A DNA stretch of 64,000 nt from Rotaria socialis (lineage: Eukaryota; Rotifera; Eurotatoria; Philodinida; Philodinidae), in assembly GCA_905331475.1 (NCBI GenBank), contig CAJNYU010001121.1:124001-188000 (forward strand), read 5' to 3'. The notes below the pieces were generated by a model. That model searched no databases, was not told the DNA's origin, and saw only the letters and a program-made list of their open reading frames with translations. Both the position numbers and the translations under genes were made by a program. The number at the start of each line of letters is the position of its first letter. Position 1 is the stretch's first letter. This document shows, piece after piece, positions 1 through 12,824 of this stretch.

Positions 1-1550
1 TGAACAAATAGGCCTATCAAATTTATCCGATGTAAGATAAGAAAACAAAGAATCTTTCAAAAACTCAATTTTCATAAAATTATAAATTATGTTGACTTGA
101 TTCTAAAAAAAGAAATCTTGATTATTCATTCAAGAATAAAAATGAAATAATGAATTTTGTTTATGCTTCAAAAAAGAAATTATTTATTGATCTTTTTTTG
201 CTGCCGTTTGAAACTGAAATAAAATCAACGAACTTACATTCAGCTCGTTAAATATATTCTTCTCTAGATAATCTTTAATAAAATTAAATGAATATTTTGA
301 TTCAAATTGAACACTGATCGGTGTTCTATTTTGTTTCTTTTTGTTCATTTTCTACGACGAAAATCAAATATAATAATGAGAATACGAAAAAAAGAAAACA
401 AATTAGTTTGAATACTTCTCGAGATTGACATTGTTCAGAGAAACGATAGGTTTCATCGAATGTCCATGCAACAGCCCAACGCATAGTATTTCCTTGACAA
501 AATTCTGTGTCAGTATGATGAATATCTTTTAAATACTTTTGAACTTGTTTTAAACTTGACTTTTTACCCAATTGACTTGTAAATATTCTAAAGCGAATTT
601 TTGTTCCAATAGAAAAAACTTCGTTCTCAATTTATAAACTTACTAAACAATTATTTCTACCTGACATTACTTGTATATAGTCGACTTTCATCAATCATAC
701 GCTTGACAAATTCAACTTCACCACCTTGATCATATATTGATTCAATATCTGCAGCTGTATTAATTGAATTAGCTGATGGACGCTCGGCATTTCGACTGTT
801 TGTTAAGCCCTGAGACTCGGATGTGTCACAAAAAAATGGTGGATTACACATAAGAAAATCATAATGTTTCGTTCGATCAATTAAACCGTCAAATAATGCT
901 GATGAATTCATTGAGATAACTTGAAATTAAAATTAATTTTTTCAAAATTAAACAATGAGCTTATGATCCAATTTCTATTACCATGAATTTGATCTTGTAA
1001 TTCATTTTGTTCAACATTTTTTACAGCCATATTATAATTAAATGGATCTATTTCAGAAACAAGCATTTTCCATTGAGGATTCATACGAGCTGCTAATAGA
1101 GCATGAATACATGAACAACCACAACCTTAAACGTAATTTTTATAGTTTTATTGACAAAAGATTTTATTTCTTTTGATACCAATATCGATTCCGATGGCTT
1201 CCGTTTTACATTCGATTAAATCTTCGATCCAATGAATATAATTCAATTTTTGTGGAATTCTCGGTATTAAACGATCTATGATTTTTATAGCAAAAATAAT
1301 ATTGAAAAATAATGACAGAGGAAATTCTTCTACCTAAACTAAGTTCTAAATTTAAATTAAAATCTTCTTTAGCTGTTACTGTTGTTAAAGTACGAACAGC
1401 TTTGGCATCACGAAAATCAAGTGTAACACCACCATTCGTTTTTTCAATTAGAAAAGGTTTTAATTCAGTATGTTTTTCGGCAAGTTGTTTAAAATCAGGT
1501 GGGTTTGTTCGATAACGATTTCGGATATGCATATGTTCATTAAAAGACAT
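1..1550 (-). CDS. METTL16: METTL16-like RNA m6A methyltransferase, 3' end outside window
   Basis: Class I SAM-dependent methyltransferase of the METTL16/RlmF family, which methylates U6 snRNA and hairpins in MAT2A mRNA in other animals. Seven exons fit GT-AG joins: 1550-1334, 1275-1180, 1125-982, 919-661, 587-416, 351-238 and 102-1 (continuing off the window). The start ATG is at 1550-1548 and opens with the family signature of NRY, PPDF and LNYIHW-like motifs. A DIGCG SAM-binding segment spans the exon 2/3 junction. The catalytic NPPF motif lies in exon 4, and the conserved FCQG-TMRWA block lies in exon 5. Exon 6 carries the Lys/Arg-rich stretch that follows the Rossmann domain in the human protein. 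The vertebrate C-terminal regulatory region would lie beyond position 1. The gene looks intact. Confidence 0.95.
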
Positions 1551-1761
1551 CTAAAAGATATGATGTATCAAGATTGATTATGTATCATTTATCATTGTCG
1601 AGATAACTATGATTTATCATCAACAAAAAAAATTCGCTTTTTAAATTTCAAAATGAAAATATCTAAACTGAAGATGTTAACTGCACATTGTTTTCTTCAC
1701 TATATTATCTTCTTATTTGAAAGAGTTCAAGGGACATTTTGAAAGAAAAAAATGATTTGAT

Positions 1762-3026
1762 TTAAACACGCTCAAGTAATACTGATATTCCTTGACCGCC
1801 GCCAATACAAGCAGCACCAACAGCATATTTTCCTTGGCGTCGTTTCAATTCATAGATAAGATTTGCTGTTATTCGTGTGCCTGATGCACCCAATGGATGG
1901 CCAAGAGCAATAGCACCTCCGTTGACATTCGTTTTTTCATTTGGTAACTGCAAAACTTTTTGACAAGCAAGAAATTGTGGTGCAAATGCTTCATTGATAT
2001 CAAATAAATCAATATCAGATATTTGTTTTTTTGTTTTCTTTAATAAATTTTCAATTGCAGGTACTGGACCAAAACCCATTAATGTTGGTTCAACACCACT
2101 AACATGATATCCAACTAGACGAGCTAACGGTTTTAGATTATATTTTTTCAATGATTCTTCATCACAAATAATAACAGCACCAGCACCATCACATACACCG
2201 CTCGCATTACCAGCCGAAACTGTTCCTTTGTCTTTTATGAACACAGCAGGTAATTTCGACATTTGTTCAAGACTTGTTTGTGGACGTGGATGTTCATCTG
2301 TATCAAAGATTTCCTCACCTTTCTTTCCTTTAGTTTTTATTGGCTCAATTTCATCTTTAAAAACACCTTGATCATTTGCTTTTTTCCAACGTTGCTGCGA
2401 TTGAAATGCATATTGATCGGCATCTTGACGTGTTATATTATATTTTTTTGCTAAATTCTCAGCTAAATTCGAATTAAAAGAAAAGAAAAAATAGAAATAA
2501 ATAAATACACCTTTTTTGTTTTTTTTTAATTACCTGTTATACCCATGGGAGTTTTTGCGTATTCATCTGTTAAACCTTGCCAAAGTGTATCTTCAAGTTT
2601 TAAATCTTGTCCTAATTTTGTTCCAAATCGAACATTTCGTACTGCATATGGAGCTTGTGACATGCTTTCTGTGCCACCACATAACACAACATTTGAATCG
2701 CCTAATTCAATTTCTTGTCCACCGGTTATAATCGATTGAAAACCTGATCCACAGAGGCGATTAACTGTTAATGCTGGAACATTCGTTGGTACACCAGCAC
2801 GTAAAGCTGCATGGCGAGCAATATAAGCAGCATCAGATGATGACTGCATTACATTTCCAACTATTGTACTATCAATAGCTTCAGGTGATAAATTTGCTTG
2901 TTTGAAAACAGCACGATTAGCAATTTCTTGTAAATGTGTAGCTGAGAAATCTTTTAATTTACCACCATAGGTACCAAAGGGAGTACGACGTGCTGCAACT
3001 ATGTAGATAGCTCGTTTAAAAACCAT
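1762..3026 (-). CDS. ACAA2: 3-ketoacyl-CoA thiolase, mitochondrial (ACAA2)
   Basis: Thiolase catalysing the last step of mitochondrial fatty-acid beta-oxidation (3-ketoacyl-CoA + CoA to acyl-CoA + acetyl-CoA). Two exons, 3026-2534 and 2462-1762, with a 71-bp GT-AG intron, give 397 aa, the length of human ACAA2. The start is the MVF methionine at 3026, because the protein then aligns from residue 1 and has the RTPFG motif near residue 15; upstream in-frame residues look like 5' UTR. The nucleophilic Cys is in NRLCGSG. The NEAFAPQ and NGGAIALGHPLGASG blocks supply the catalytic His residues, and the CIGGGQG loop holds the second Cys. The family is normally targeted to mitochondria by an uncleaved N-terminus. 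Closest alternatives are other thiolase paralogues, but the match to ACAA2 is strong throughout. Confidence 0.97.
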
Positions 3027-3566
3027 GATTATGTTTTGTTCGTTTATATAATTTACTCCTTTAGGAATATGAATTTTCAATTTCTAGAGAATCTAACAAA
3101 TAAATGACGACCTTTGTGCTCACATCGCGTCATCACATTATACAGCATCCAATCCATTAACTACCGTACTCAGTTATAATTTGTTCGTTTTATTCATCGA
3201 AGAGAAAAGGAAAAAATGCAGAGAATCTATAGTAGCAACTAGCGACATCAATTTCAACATATCATTGATTATATAACGAAATCGGATTTACTAAAGATCT
3301 AAGTTTGACTATCGTCAAGATCATCAATTATAATATCAAATGATATGATATACATGTAAAATAAATGAGAATATTAGATTAGAAAAGAAAAACAACAAAT
3401 ATGAGGCGGAAAAACAAATATATCGGCATGTCTGTTACAAAGTAAGATAAATGTATATTCTACGCCTCATCAGTAACTTCTTGCTGTATAAAACGATAGA
3501 TCAAAATATTTATTTTTATTTAAAAAAGTTTCATAATAATTACGAGAAGATTTCATCATTGGCATT
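3027..3566. other. Intergenic 3027-3566
   Basis: AT-rich spacer between the ACAA2 start and the end of the next minus-strand gene. It should contain the ACAA2 promoter. I see no ORF, repeat or clear TATA box. Confidence 0.4.
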
Positions 3567-4015
3567 TTAAAATCTTTCAACTAAGAATTGTTTTTGCATA
3601 TTATTTGCTGCCTTCGTAGATTCGGTTGTATCGAATGCCACATTGTCCACGCCATGGCATAAATCTAACCATTCATTTTCTGGACTTGAACATGAACATG
3701 TTAAGATATCGATACATTTCATCCACCATTTATTTTGACTAGATGGTATAGGCGATGCTATTTGTTTGACATTATTAATATTTGCAAGATACATTATTTT
3801 TTGCGTTTGTTTTCCAGTTGATGTTTGCTTCGAAAATATTGTTGGTGTTTTAATAACATCTGTAAGCAAACGTAAATTTGTGACAGTTGTTGTTTTTGAG
3901 GTAAAACAACAACAACCTGGTTTATAACTGTATTTGAATCGAATATACTCATCGGGCATCAATTGAAAATTTAAAATTACTGGTTCCGGTTGTTTTGTTT
4001 TTGGAGCATCAGACA
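3567..4015 (-). CDS. Uncharacterised 149-aa protein
   Basis: Single-exon reading frame of 149 aa, with start ATG at 4015-4013. Upstream in-frame codons exist but have no earlier ATG. There is no signal peptide or membrane segment. The N-terminal half (about residues 15-85) has alternating beta-like hydrophobics with CCCF, TTTVTNLRLL and a turn-rich segment. This is reminiscent of small PH-like folds, but that is only an impression. A second Cys cluster (CSCS) and an acidic/amphipathic tail follow. I do not recognise the family. Codon use resembles neighbouring genes and the frame is clean, which favours a real lineage-specific gene. It may instead be one exon of a longer transcript. Confidence 0.5.
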
Positions 4016-4767
4016 TATTCCTAGCAAAAATAAATCCAGACAAGAGTCGTAAACAGATAGATTTAGTTTTGATTCAAATGAGACTAATAAAATGATAAAC
4101 AGATTCTCGTGTATTTACATTCCGGCACGTACATATATATATATATATATCATGAAGATACATTTTTTTTTATCTATACTGGGGTGTGCTACTCTTACAT
4201 TTTAAATCATAATTTTCTCATCCAATATAGTTATTCGGGTGAGATAAAACGAATGCCTCATTTACCAATAGAAGGTAAAACAAATGAATTAAAAAGTCGA
4301 TAATATTGCTTATAGAAAACAAAGAGAAAACATCAACACCTATTATTATTCTAATTCGGAGTCAATAATTAACAAAAGTTTCAAGATCTTCTAAGACACC
4401 CATTTTAGATCAACACATTGGCTCTTTTTGATCAGTTAACTTTATCGTTCCATCAATCAGTTCATTATGAGAACGAATATAGTAGAAAAACATTTAATCA
4501 ATAAAAATAACGAATTAATAAATCAACAATCAGCAAGTTGTACGTTTGAATTGAGAAACTTGTTAGCTGCAAAAGCTTTCTTCAGGTTCTCAAACTAGAT
4601 CAGATGAAAAAATATTGTCATACATTCCTTAATCGTATATCAACGCTGTGGTTTGGTTCAAATGCTCAACGACGACAAATCTTTGATTTACTCAAACGAA
4701 ATCGGCTTACATGTAAAATAGTACCAGACTGCACAGCACGCTTGGCTTATATGCTGTCGAAACATGT

Positions 4768-6024
4768 TAAAGGGCGTCCCACCATAACTGAAGATAATTT
4801 GATATCGATATTTTTCATACTTTTCCTCGACGTAGAGGACTGAAATTTTTATCATTTATATATCTGGTCAAGATCGTTTATTGCTGAAAGTTTCAGCTCT
4901 CTAGTTATAACCAATGGTGAAATACATTTACAAGATTGAAATTCATAAAGGGCAGAGGCGTATAAGATACCCTATCGGCCCATTCCGATTTTTCTTCAAC
5001 TCAATCTAGTCAAATTACATGAAATGACTGTTTCTCTTGAAAAGAGTCTCCCACTTTCGACACAAATGTATCACAATAGAACTGTTGTTATATTGACNNN
5101 NNNNNNNNNNNNNNNNNNNNNNNNNNNNNNNNNNNNNNNNNNNNNNNNNNNNNNNNNNNNNNNNNNNNNNNNNNNNNNNNNNNNNNNNNNNNNNNNNNNN
5201 NNNNNNNNNNNNNNNNNNNNNNNNNNNNNNNNNNNNNNNNNNNNNNNNNNNNNNNNNNNNNNNNNNNNNNNNNNNNNNNNNNNNNNNNNNNNNNNNNNNN
5301 NNNNNNNNNNNNNNNNNNNNNNNNNNNNNNNNNNNNNNNNNNNNNNNNNNNNNNNNNNNNNNNNNNNNNNNNNNNNNNNNNNNNNNNNNNNNNNNNNNNN
5401 NNNNNNNNNNNNNNNNNNNNNNNNNNNNNNNNNNNNNNNNNNNNNNNNNNNNNNNNNNNNNNNNNNNNNNNNNNNNNNNNNNNNNNNNNNNNNNNNNNNN
5501 NNNNNNNNNNNNNNNNNNNNNNNNNNNNNNNNNNNNNNNNNNNNNNNNNNNNNNNNNNNNNNNNNNNNNNNNNNNNNNNNNNNNNNNNNNNNNNNNNNNN
5601 NNNNNNNNNNNNNNNNNNNNNNNNNNNNNNNNNNNNNNNGAATGCGGGAGACTCTGTTCAAGAGAAACAGTCAAATAATCAACTTTTGTTAGTGCCCGAA
5701 ACATTTTTTAATTCATCTTTTGCATGGCGGATTGAGTATCAATATGCTTATCTCAATGGCAACTTTCATTTCATATGTAATTTGACTAGACTGAGTTGAA
5801 AAATCGGAATGGACCGATAGGGTATCTTAGACGCCTTTGCCCTTTATGAATTTCAATCTTGTAAATGTATTTCACCATTGGTTATAGCTAGAGAGCTGAA
5901 ACTTTCAGCAATAAACGATCTTGACCAGATATATAAAAGATAAAAATTTCAGTCCTCTACGTCGAGGAAAAGTATGAAAAATATCAATATCAAATTATCT
6001 TCAGCTATGGTGGGACACCCTTTA
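4768..6024. mobile_element. Terminal-inverted-repeat element with ~280-bp arms and assembly gap
   Basis: The left arm (about 4768-5052) and the right arm (about 5645-6024, with an extra ~90 bp at 5671-5760) are inverted copies of high similarity. Examples are the segment with GGGCGTCCCACCAT at the left end and ATGGTGGGACACCC at the right. Both ends read TAAAGGG-type sequence next to TA, as for TA-targeting Tc1/mariner-like or pogo-like MITEs. The inside is mostly unresolved N. No transposase is visible, so it is non-autonomous or its coding part lies in the gap. Confidence 0.7.
5098..5639. other. Assembly gap (N run)
   Basis: A run of 542 undetermined bases at the centre of the inverted-repeat element. 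Reading frames across it are meaningless. Confidence 0.99.
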
Positions 6025-6553
6025 TCAATGCGTAAAGCTGTCTGTCTTATATAAACCATTATGATTAAGTAAAATAGCATTACAATCAGATGAAAAATAT
6101 AACTTTTGTCATTTTACATACGGACATATAATTGAAGTTTTATTAGATATAAATCAATTTTCATTAAAAGATAAATTGAATTAAGCATCTTTATTTAAAC
6201 ATCGTATGGAAAGAACAGTTGAAATAGATCAAAACTTTTACGAATTGTATGCTTATCTAGGACGATATGAATATACTGCATTTGATTTAAATTTATTTGA
6301 ATGTAAAGCAGCAATTATGTTAGATTATAAAATAGAAGAAAATTTAGATAAAGTATTAGAATATTTTCATTTAGCTATAAAAAGAAATTACGATATGATA
6401 CATACAGTTTATTTATTCATAGGAAAACTTTACCAGAAGAAAAAACAATATGGAGAAGCAAACAAATATTTGACTATGTGTATAGAAATACCTATTCAAC
6501 GAAATAGTCAAACTGATATTGTAAATAAAGAAAACAATTTTATTGAAAGATAA

Positions 6554-7722
6554 AAGAATTATTAACTTATCGTTACAAGATTTTATTTATGATTTAAGAA
6601 AACAAAAAAGATAGCTGTTTGATGCGTGTCTATTAGCATGCACTACCGTCAGTATACAGAAGTATTCGTGTAAGAACCAATGATGATACCGGTAGTAGTT
6701 ATCGTATGCGCATATTCATTGGCTCGATGATAAATTCTATTTCGATTTCCTTTTGTTTCATCGTCAGTAATGTCGATAATTTAATTGATCTTCAACAGAT
6801 GCAAACAGTTTTCTTATTTTCACGATAACTTCTATTGACATGATCTGGAGGTCAATTAAACACAAAACTGCCCTGTCTATAATAATCATATGCCTTTCAA
6901 TCATGTTTGTTTGTTTGTTTGATCAGTACATTAAATGTCGCCCGCGGCTCATGCCTATCGAATCGCAACTAGTAAAATAATAAACAATCATAGAATTGCT
7001 AGAATATCGATCGAAAATTCTCCTAAATATTTATAAGAGTCATACTTATCGTAACGGATCATTTTCTTTCTGATACAAATGTCGAAACAATATATACGAA
7101 ATACAATCAATCCTTTTCCAAATACAATAAAAATGATCAGAATTTTTATGTTAATTACATTTCTAAAGATCACTTTTTTAAGTACTTACAATTATCAATT
7201 TACTGGTGTCACGTAAGCAAAGAAGATTACATGTATGATACTAAACTTTCTTACATTACTACAGGAAATAATTAAATTGGAGATTTTTCACATCGAAAAG
7301 ACGAAATGTTTTTGAGAGCACAGCTTCACAATACAAGAATTACTAGAATCTTCGGAGGAATTTTATATTAGTGAAGTCCTTACATTAGACGAAACACCGA
7401 TTCAGTCAAACAAATATTTATATATACATATATTAAATATCGATTCAACAGATCAATCATATATTTTGTTGTTAACGAAGAAATAACAAATACTTATGTT
7501 GCTTATGTAGGTTTTTTCTTACTCCAATAACTAATACAGTGACAAATATTTTCTTTGTGCTATCGGTTAAAAAAAACATGTAGCTCAGGCAACAAGGATA
7601 TATTAGCACAATCTTATCACAAAAAAAGAAAAAAAAATGCTCATCGAAGAGAAATAACTGAGTAGAATATATATTTTTTATTGTCTTTTTTTATTAGTGG
7701 CTTGCATCATATTGATTGACGA
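6554..7722. other. Intergenic 6554-7722
   Basis: AT-rich spacer between the RMDN-like remnant and the 3' end of the SAM synthetase gene. On the minus strand just past the MAT stop, AATAAA-like signals lie around 7677-7692. No convincing ORF. Confidence 0.4.
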
Positions 7723-9409
7723 TTAAAATTTAAGATCTTTGGCTTTTTCCCATGGAAATTCTGATCGACCAAAATGGCCATAGCATGCAGTTAATGTATA
7801 AATTGGCTTTTTCAATTGCAAGTCACTGGAAAGAAAATGGTCATATTCGAATACAGATAGAAAAACAAAGATGAACGTCAAACTTACCGAATAATAATAC
7901 CAGGGCGAAGATCAAAATTATTGTTAACTATTTCAAGTAATTCTTTATTTGTTTTTGATGATGTACCATATGAAAATACAGTAATCGACAGAGGCTTAGC
8001 AATGGCAATACTATATGATACTTGAACAAGACAACGACGACAAAGTTTTGCTTTAACAAGTGATTTTGCAACCCAACGAGCTGCATACGCTCCTGATCGG
8101 TCAACTTTTGATGGATCTTTACCACTGAATGCACCACCACCATGAGCACCCCATCCACCATATGTATCAACAATAATCTTACGTCCGGTTAGACCAGCAT
8201 CACCTTGTGGACCACCAATCTCAAATTTGCCAGATGGATTTAAATAATAGACAGTTTTATCGTCTAAAAGAAAACAAAATCAATCAATTTATTAGAATAA
8301 AAAAAATTCGATGATTTTGCCAAGTAAATTTTTTGGTACAACTGTTTTAATAACTTTATTGAGAAGATCATCGCGCAATTGTTCTTGGGTAACCTCACGA
8401 CTATGTTGAGTTGATATAACAATGGTATGAACACGTTGTGGCACGCAAGCACCTTTATCAAATTTATATTCAACAGTAACCTATGTAAAGATTAGTTATT
8501 GCATTCTTTTTAAATTCCTTTTTTTTTTGTTTCTAAGTTATACTTGAGTTTTAGAATCAGGTCGAAGATAGCCAAGTTCTCCATTTCGGCGTAATTCAGC
8601 CATTTTAGCATTCAGTTGATGAGAAAGTACAACAGTTAATGGCATACATTCTTCTGTTTCATCTGTTGCATAACCAAACATTAAACCTTGATCACCAGCA
8701 CCAATATCGTCGTCAAGTTTTTTTACATGAACAGCTTGCGCAATATCAGGTGATTGTTGTTCAATCGCAACAAGAACATTCATTGTTTTATAATCGAAAC
8801 CTTTCTCAGACGAATCCCAACCAATATCATGAACAGCGTTACGAATTATCGTTTGATAATCAAGCTGAGCTGTGGTCGTGATTTCTCCACATACTAATAC
8901 CATACCTGTTTTTGTACATGTTTCTAAATAAAATTAAAACAAATATATAAATATTTATGTATGAATCATCTGAATACAATATAATAAATAAAACAATGAA
9001 CTTACCACATGCTACTTTAGCATCAGGATCTTGACTTAAACAAGCATCGAGAACGGCATCACTAACTCGATCGCACATTTTATCTAATAAAAATTTAGAA
9101 AAAAAATAGTTTAGATTATATTCTTTTTATAGAAATATTCCAGCTAAAATAAAAGATATTCACATCTTATAGAACTCGTGCTGCTTTTTTTCTCATTTTT
9201 GAAGATCACAAAATGTAAGTATAAAGTTCAACATATTTTTTTTCTTCAGCACTTCAATTTTCCACTTCAATTTTACGGTGGATTCTGTTTTCATTCGTAC
9301 AAATATTCTATTAGCCTCAGGTAGCACTTCATAACTCACCAGGATGACCTTCGCCAACCGATTCTGACGTAAAAAGAAAGACTTCACCATCCGTATTGTC
9401 CGATTCCAT
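7723..9409 (-). CDS. MAT2A: S-adenosylmethionine synthetase (methionine adenosyltransferase)
   Basis: Makes S-adenosylmethionine from methionine and ATP in the cytosol. Six exons: 9409-9340, 9083-9006, 8923-8544, 8480-8321, 8263-7888 and 7825-7723. They give 388 aa, close to the ~395 aa of animal MATs. Exon 1 holds [13 protein letters not shown], and HPDK (catalytic His) crosses the first splice. Exon 3 holds the [18 protein letters not shown]-binding signature. Exon 5 holds the [10 protein letters not shown]-loop motif. All catalytic motifs are intact. The intron 8320-8264 has a GC donor. The start is the first ATG (9409) before the family N-terminal motif; the N-terminus is about seven residues shorter than in human. 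The animal 1A/2A distinction cannot be assigned, so the symbol is by similarity. Confidence 0.96.
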
Positions 9410-12400
9410 GATCAGGGCTTAGAGTGGAAGATATGTTTTCTAAAACAAAATTAAAATTAAAATGTTATTATATAAAAATATTTCTTTTTTTTTTTCTTTC
9501 TCCCTTCTTTGAAATTGTAAAAATAAAATGTAACGAGTTACCATTACGAAGCACAGTGCCGTCGAAACAGAAGCAGAACTTAATAGAAATTCTTCTTCTT
9601 CTAGAAAATAGGCACATTATTTTTTCCTTTCTCTCTTTTGTCTCATTCTCTTTATTTTCTTTTCTTTTAGATTTTTTTATTACAATTATAGCCAGACATG
9701 TACATTGTTAGAGAATCATGCACTATGGCAGAAGTTCAAGAATACTAACGTAGTAAAGCACATGTCCAACAAGACTATTGTAGAAAGAAAATGTTAGAGA
9801 ATTAATACTATAGTTGTCGTCTTTTCTTCTAATGAGTTTAAGATTGAAAAGATGATTTCAGAGTATAGGCGATGTTTAGCTGAATATTAAACTTAAAAAA
9901 ATCAAATCAATACACAGTTGTTTCGCTTATGGGCCAATGCTGGTTCATAAGCATTACGTTTAGTAAAAGAAGCAATATGTATTTGATTTATGAGTAGAGT
10001 GGGATTCATGCTGTTTCTGACTATGAAGTTATAAAAGTGAGGCGATGATCGACATGGTCGCCTTTTCTCTCTATTTCTCTCTTTCTCTCTTTCTTCCTTT
10101 TTTTTCTTTCTTTTTCTTTTCTTTTCTTTTCCTCTTTACTATACCAGTATGCTTGATTCGCTTTGAGAGGATCATTGCTACGAAACTAGAAGGAAGCAGA
10201 AAAAAGACGAAAAAAACGAATCATGGCGATACCCACCGTCTCCTGTGTATTATATCTGTACAAGGATATTTTCAACGATTTTGTTTGATTATCAACAAGT
10301 CTATCAAGTTTGTAAATAATGGTGATTGTGTATGAATGAAAAGATAAAGCTGACAGAATGAATAAGGTATAGCTATTCGATTTTATCTAATCGGCGAAGG
10401 TTAAAAATGCACTTGAAACTCAGCGAATGAATTAGGCGTGATGGTGGACGGTTGACTCCATGTACACAGTCATACATTGAAAGTGACGTTATACACAAGT
10501 ATGAGACACAACCATGTCTTAGATTATATATGCTTATTGTTCCTCAAGGTCACAAGTAATATAAATAACTGTGTTCCGACAATCAAGCTAATATCAAATG
10601 TTAATTTCTGATTGATATTAAAAAGAAGAAGAATGTTTTTTGAACGGCAGATAATATGAGTATTCGTTGCGCTTTTTATCAAAATATTGAAGATGATTGA
10701 TTTTGTTGTATACTACTACTAAAACAAGCGTACGAATTCATTCAGTGAATAATTGAAATTTATTTGCATCGGTAACCATCAATGTTCATTTCTATCGATA
10801 ATTGTATTGATAAACAGTTATTAGAGTACTGAATGAGATGAAACAATTCAATTTTAATATATTTCGTCTCATGGGACACTATTGTAAAATGTCGTTTTCT
10901 ATTCGAACAACAGAACGAGATGAACAGTTTACATTGATAATATTGACCGTATATATCCCTTGGTATAACAAGATACGTCTTGATTGTTTCTTCATCAAAA
11001 GATAAAGTTTAATGATTATTTATTCATGCAATCTTATCCACAAATTCACTTCAAATATTCATTTATAGTTTAATTTCATGAGATTTTTTTTCAAAATATG
11101 TCTAACTGCAAAATAGAATCATATTCTAATCATTGCTATTTTGTTATGTAGTGCATGTGTAAACCTTCTATTGGTATAGACAGGCTCTCGTTGGTATTTG
11201 CCACTAATGCTTTTTGCAATTATTATTATTTAATATCAGATTGAATAAGACTAGACTATTTATTATGGTTAGATATCAATTTCACCTTGTTGTCAAACCA
11301 AGTACATAGCAACGAAATTGTCAGCGAGCTACATTTTATAGAATAACAGTAATATTTATCCTTGTCTTTAAAGTTAAACATACAAGAGAATGAAAGTGAT
11401 TCGATCTAATTTTGAACGAATACATGAGCAAAGTCATGCCGCATGGCAATGTCAGGTATAATTGCTACGATTGGATGCACAATAGTTACTTGGTAGTTAA
11501 TAGGGCCAGAAAGGAGAAGATGAATAGTCGCTCATTCGCTTAGTGATTGGTAATTTTATTGTTTTATTATTCTTCATGAGTGTGTGGGTGTAGATACAAA
11601 ACGCATCGAACCATACATGATTGTTAAACTTCCGTACCTCTTTAATATGTGTAGTTAGTAGAGTAATGCACAAAAAAAATGGGAACGATTTATAGTAGGT
11701 GACTAATTATATTATTCTTTCTTAGCCTTGATCACTATTATTGTCCTGTTAATGTAAAGATTTGATTATAAATTCTTAATAACAGTTTAAACAGTCTACC
11801 ATAAATTAATATTACAAAAGAATAAGAACATCATGCAAATATTTGTACAAAAATAAGAGAAATATTTAAACTGAATGAGATGCTGTCATGTCAATATGAG
11901 TTATGAATAAATTTTGGAAATTATTATTTAATTGTGTTGTCATGATTTTATCAAAAAGTGCAAATATTATTTACCTATGAGAATATGAAAAGAAAAGGCC
12001 TCTGAAATGGACCAGAAAAGTACATCATGTATGGCGATATGATTAACAAATGAAATCGATGAATGACTAAAACATTTTTTAAATGGTTCGAAAATGAGTT
12101 AATATGGTTTTCATCTATGTAAAAAAAATTTTTATCAGATATACAAGATCATTCTTTATGATTAAGATTTAAAATATGCATATTACTAGGAGAGGAATCG
12201 GCCAGGAACTTATGCTTCATGCATTTTCCTATAGAAATTTTCCCACTTCTATTTTATTTCATTAAACTCGCGAGCAGAGATCCGAATGCGATTTCTATGC
12301 AATGCCAAAATTCTATATTGTGTATCCAATATATTGAAAATTTTACATAGTGATAAAAGACTTTCTTTTCTCACTTTTAAAATGTATTTTATTTTAATAA

Positions 12401-12733
12401 GTACACAAAAATAGATGCGCTTTTAATACAATCGAAAATAGAAAAAAAGTAACGAGTTCTAGTCGTACTCTTTGTTTCGAAGATTAAAATGTACGAAACG
12501 TAAAAGAAGCTAAAAATACCGTGTGAAAGGGAAACTCAGCGTGTAAATTCTATTTCATAAGGACATTATAGTGTTTCTAACAGCAAGTGTACACAGCAGA
12601 AGCAAAATGTCCGTAACATCTGCTGTTGCCGAAATACACTCTGATTTACACGATGCTCAGAAACAAAAATGTAAGGCTTACACTTTGCAAAAGAAAATAA
12701 CACTTTGATTTTCGATCACGAAAACATATTTCG
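9410..12733. other. Gene-poor region 9410-12733
   Basis: Begins with the MAT upstream region. It contains long pyrimidine-rich tracts (about 9480-9690 and 10065-10140) that give spurious Phe/Ser/Leu-rich frames. A possible first-exon frame at 11391-11456 opens with ATG and ends at a GTATAA donor-like site, but no partner exon was found. A GTGTGTGGGTG stretch occurs near 11580. No gene is supported. Confidence 0.35.
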
Positions 12734-12824
12734 CTAAATCTGTGTCTGCTTGGACGGAATTAAATTACTGCCATCGTCATCATCACTTGCTGTATCAACA
12801 GATTCACATTGTGAGGTTGAAATT
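12734..12824 (-). CDS. Possible isolated C-terminal exon, unknown gene
   Basis: After a polypyrimidine/TTTTTACGTAG acceptor-like site, 29 codons run to a TAG stop. They encode a hydrophilic tail with four consecutive Asp residues preceded by Ser/Thr/Cys. The composition is typical of a protein C-terminus. No upstream exons could be joined, so this may be the end of a long-intron gene or a relic. Confidence 0.22.

Larger units (their letters stand above)
4604..6553 (+). pseudogene. RMDN-like TPR gene split by an inverted-repeat element
   Basis: The 3' part (6206-6553, 115 aa, plus in-frame sequence upstream from about 6090) resembles the TPR region of regulator of microtubule dynamics (RMDN) proteins. 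It has a LGRYEY segment, a KAAI helix, a VLEYFHLA helix and a final IGKLYQKK-containing repeat, in the family order. The 5' part (4604-4767) encodes a helical segment ending in P-D-x3-R-L-A-x2-L, the usual start of the RMDN TPR region. Between the two lies a 1.26-kb element with long inverted arms. A TAA also interrupts the frame just before the 3' part. I infer a gene inactivated by insertion; an alternative is a short functional 3' TPR gene starting at 6206. The family call is moderate and the break is clear. Confidence 0.55.

Noticed and set aside
5015-5704. Open frames spanning the N gap
   Set aside because: They consist almost wholly of undetermined bases.
10045-10335. Open frame rich in Phe/Ser/Leu
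   Set aside because: It arises from a pyrimidine tract (CTTTCTCTCTTTC...) and has no domain, splice logic or coding-like composition.
11391-11456. ATG frame ending at a GTATAA donor-like site
   Set aside because: Composition is protein-like, but no second exon could be joined, so it is not called a gene.
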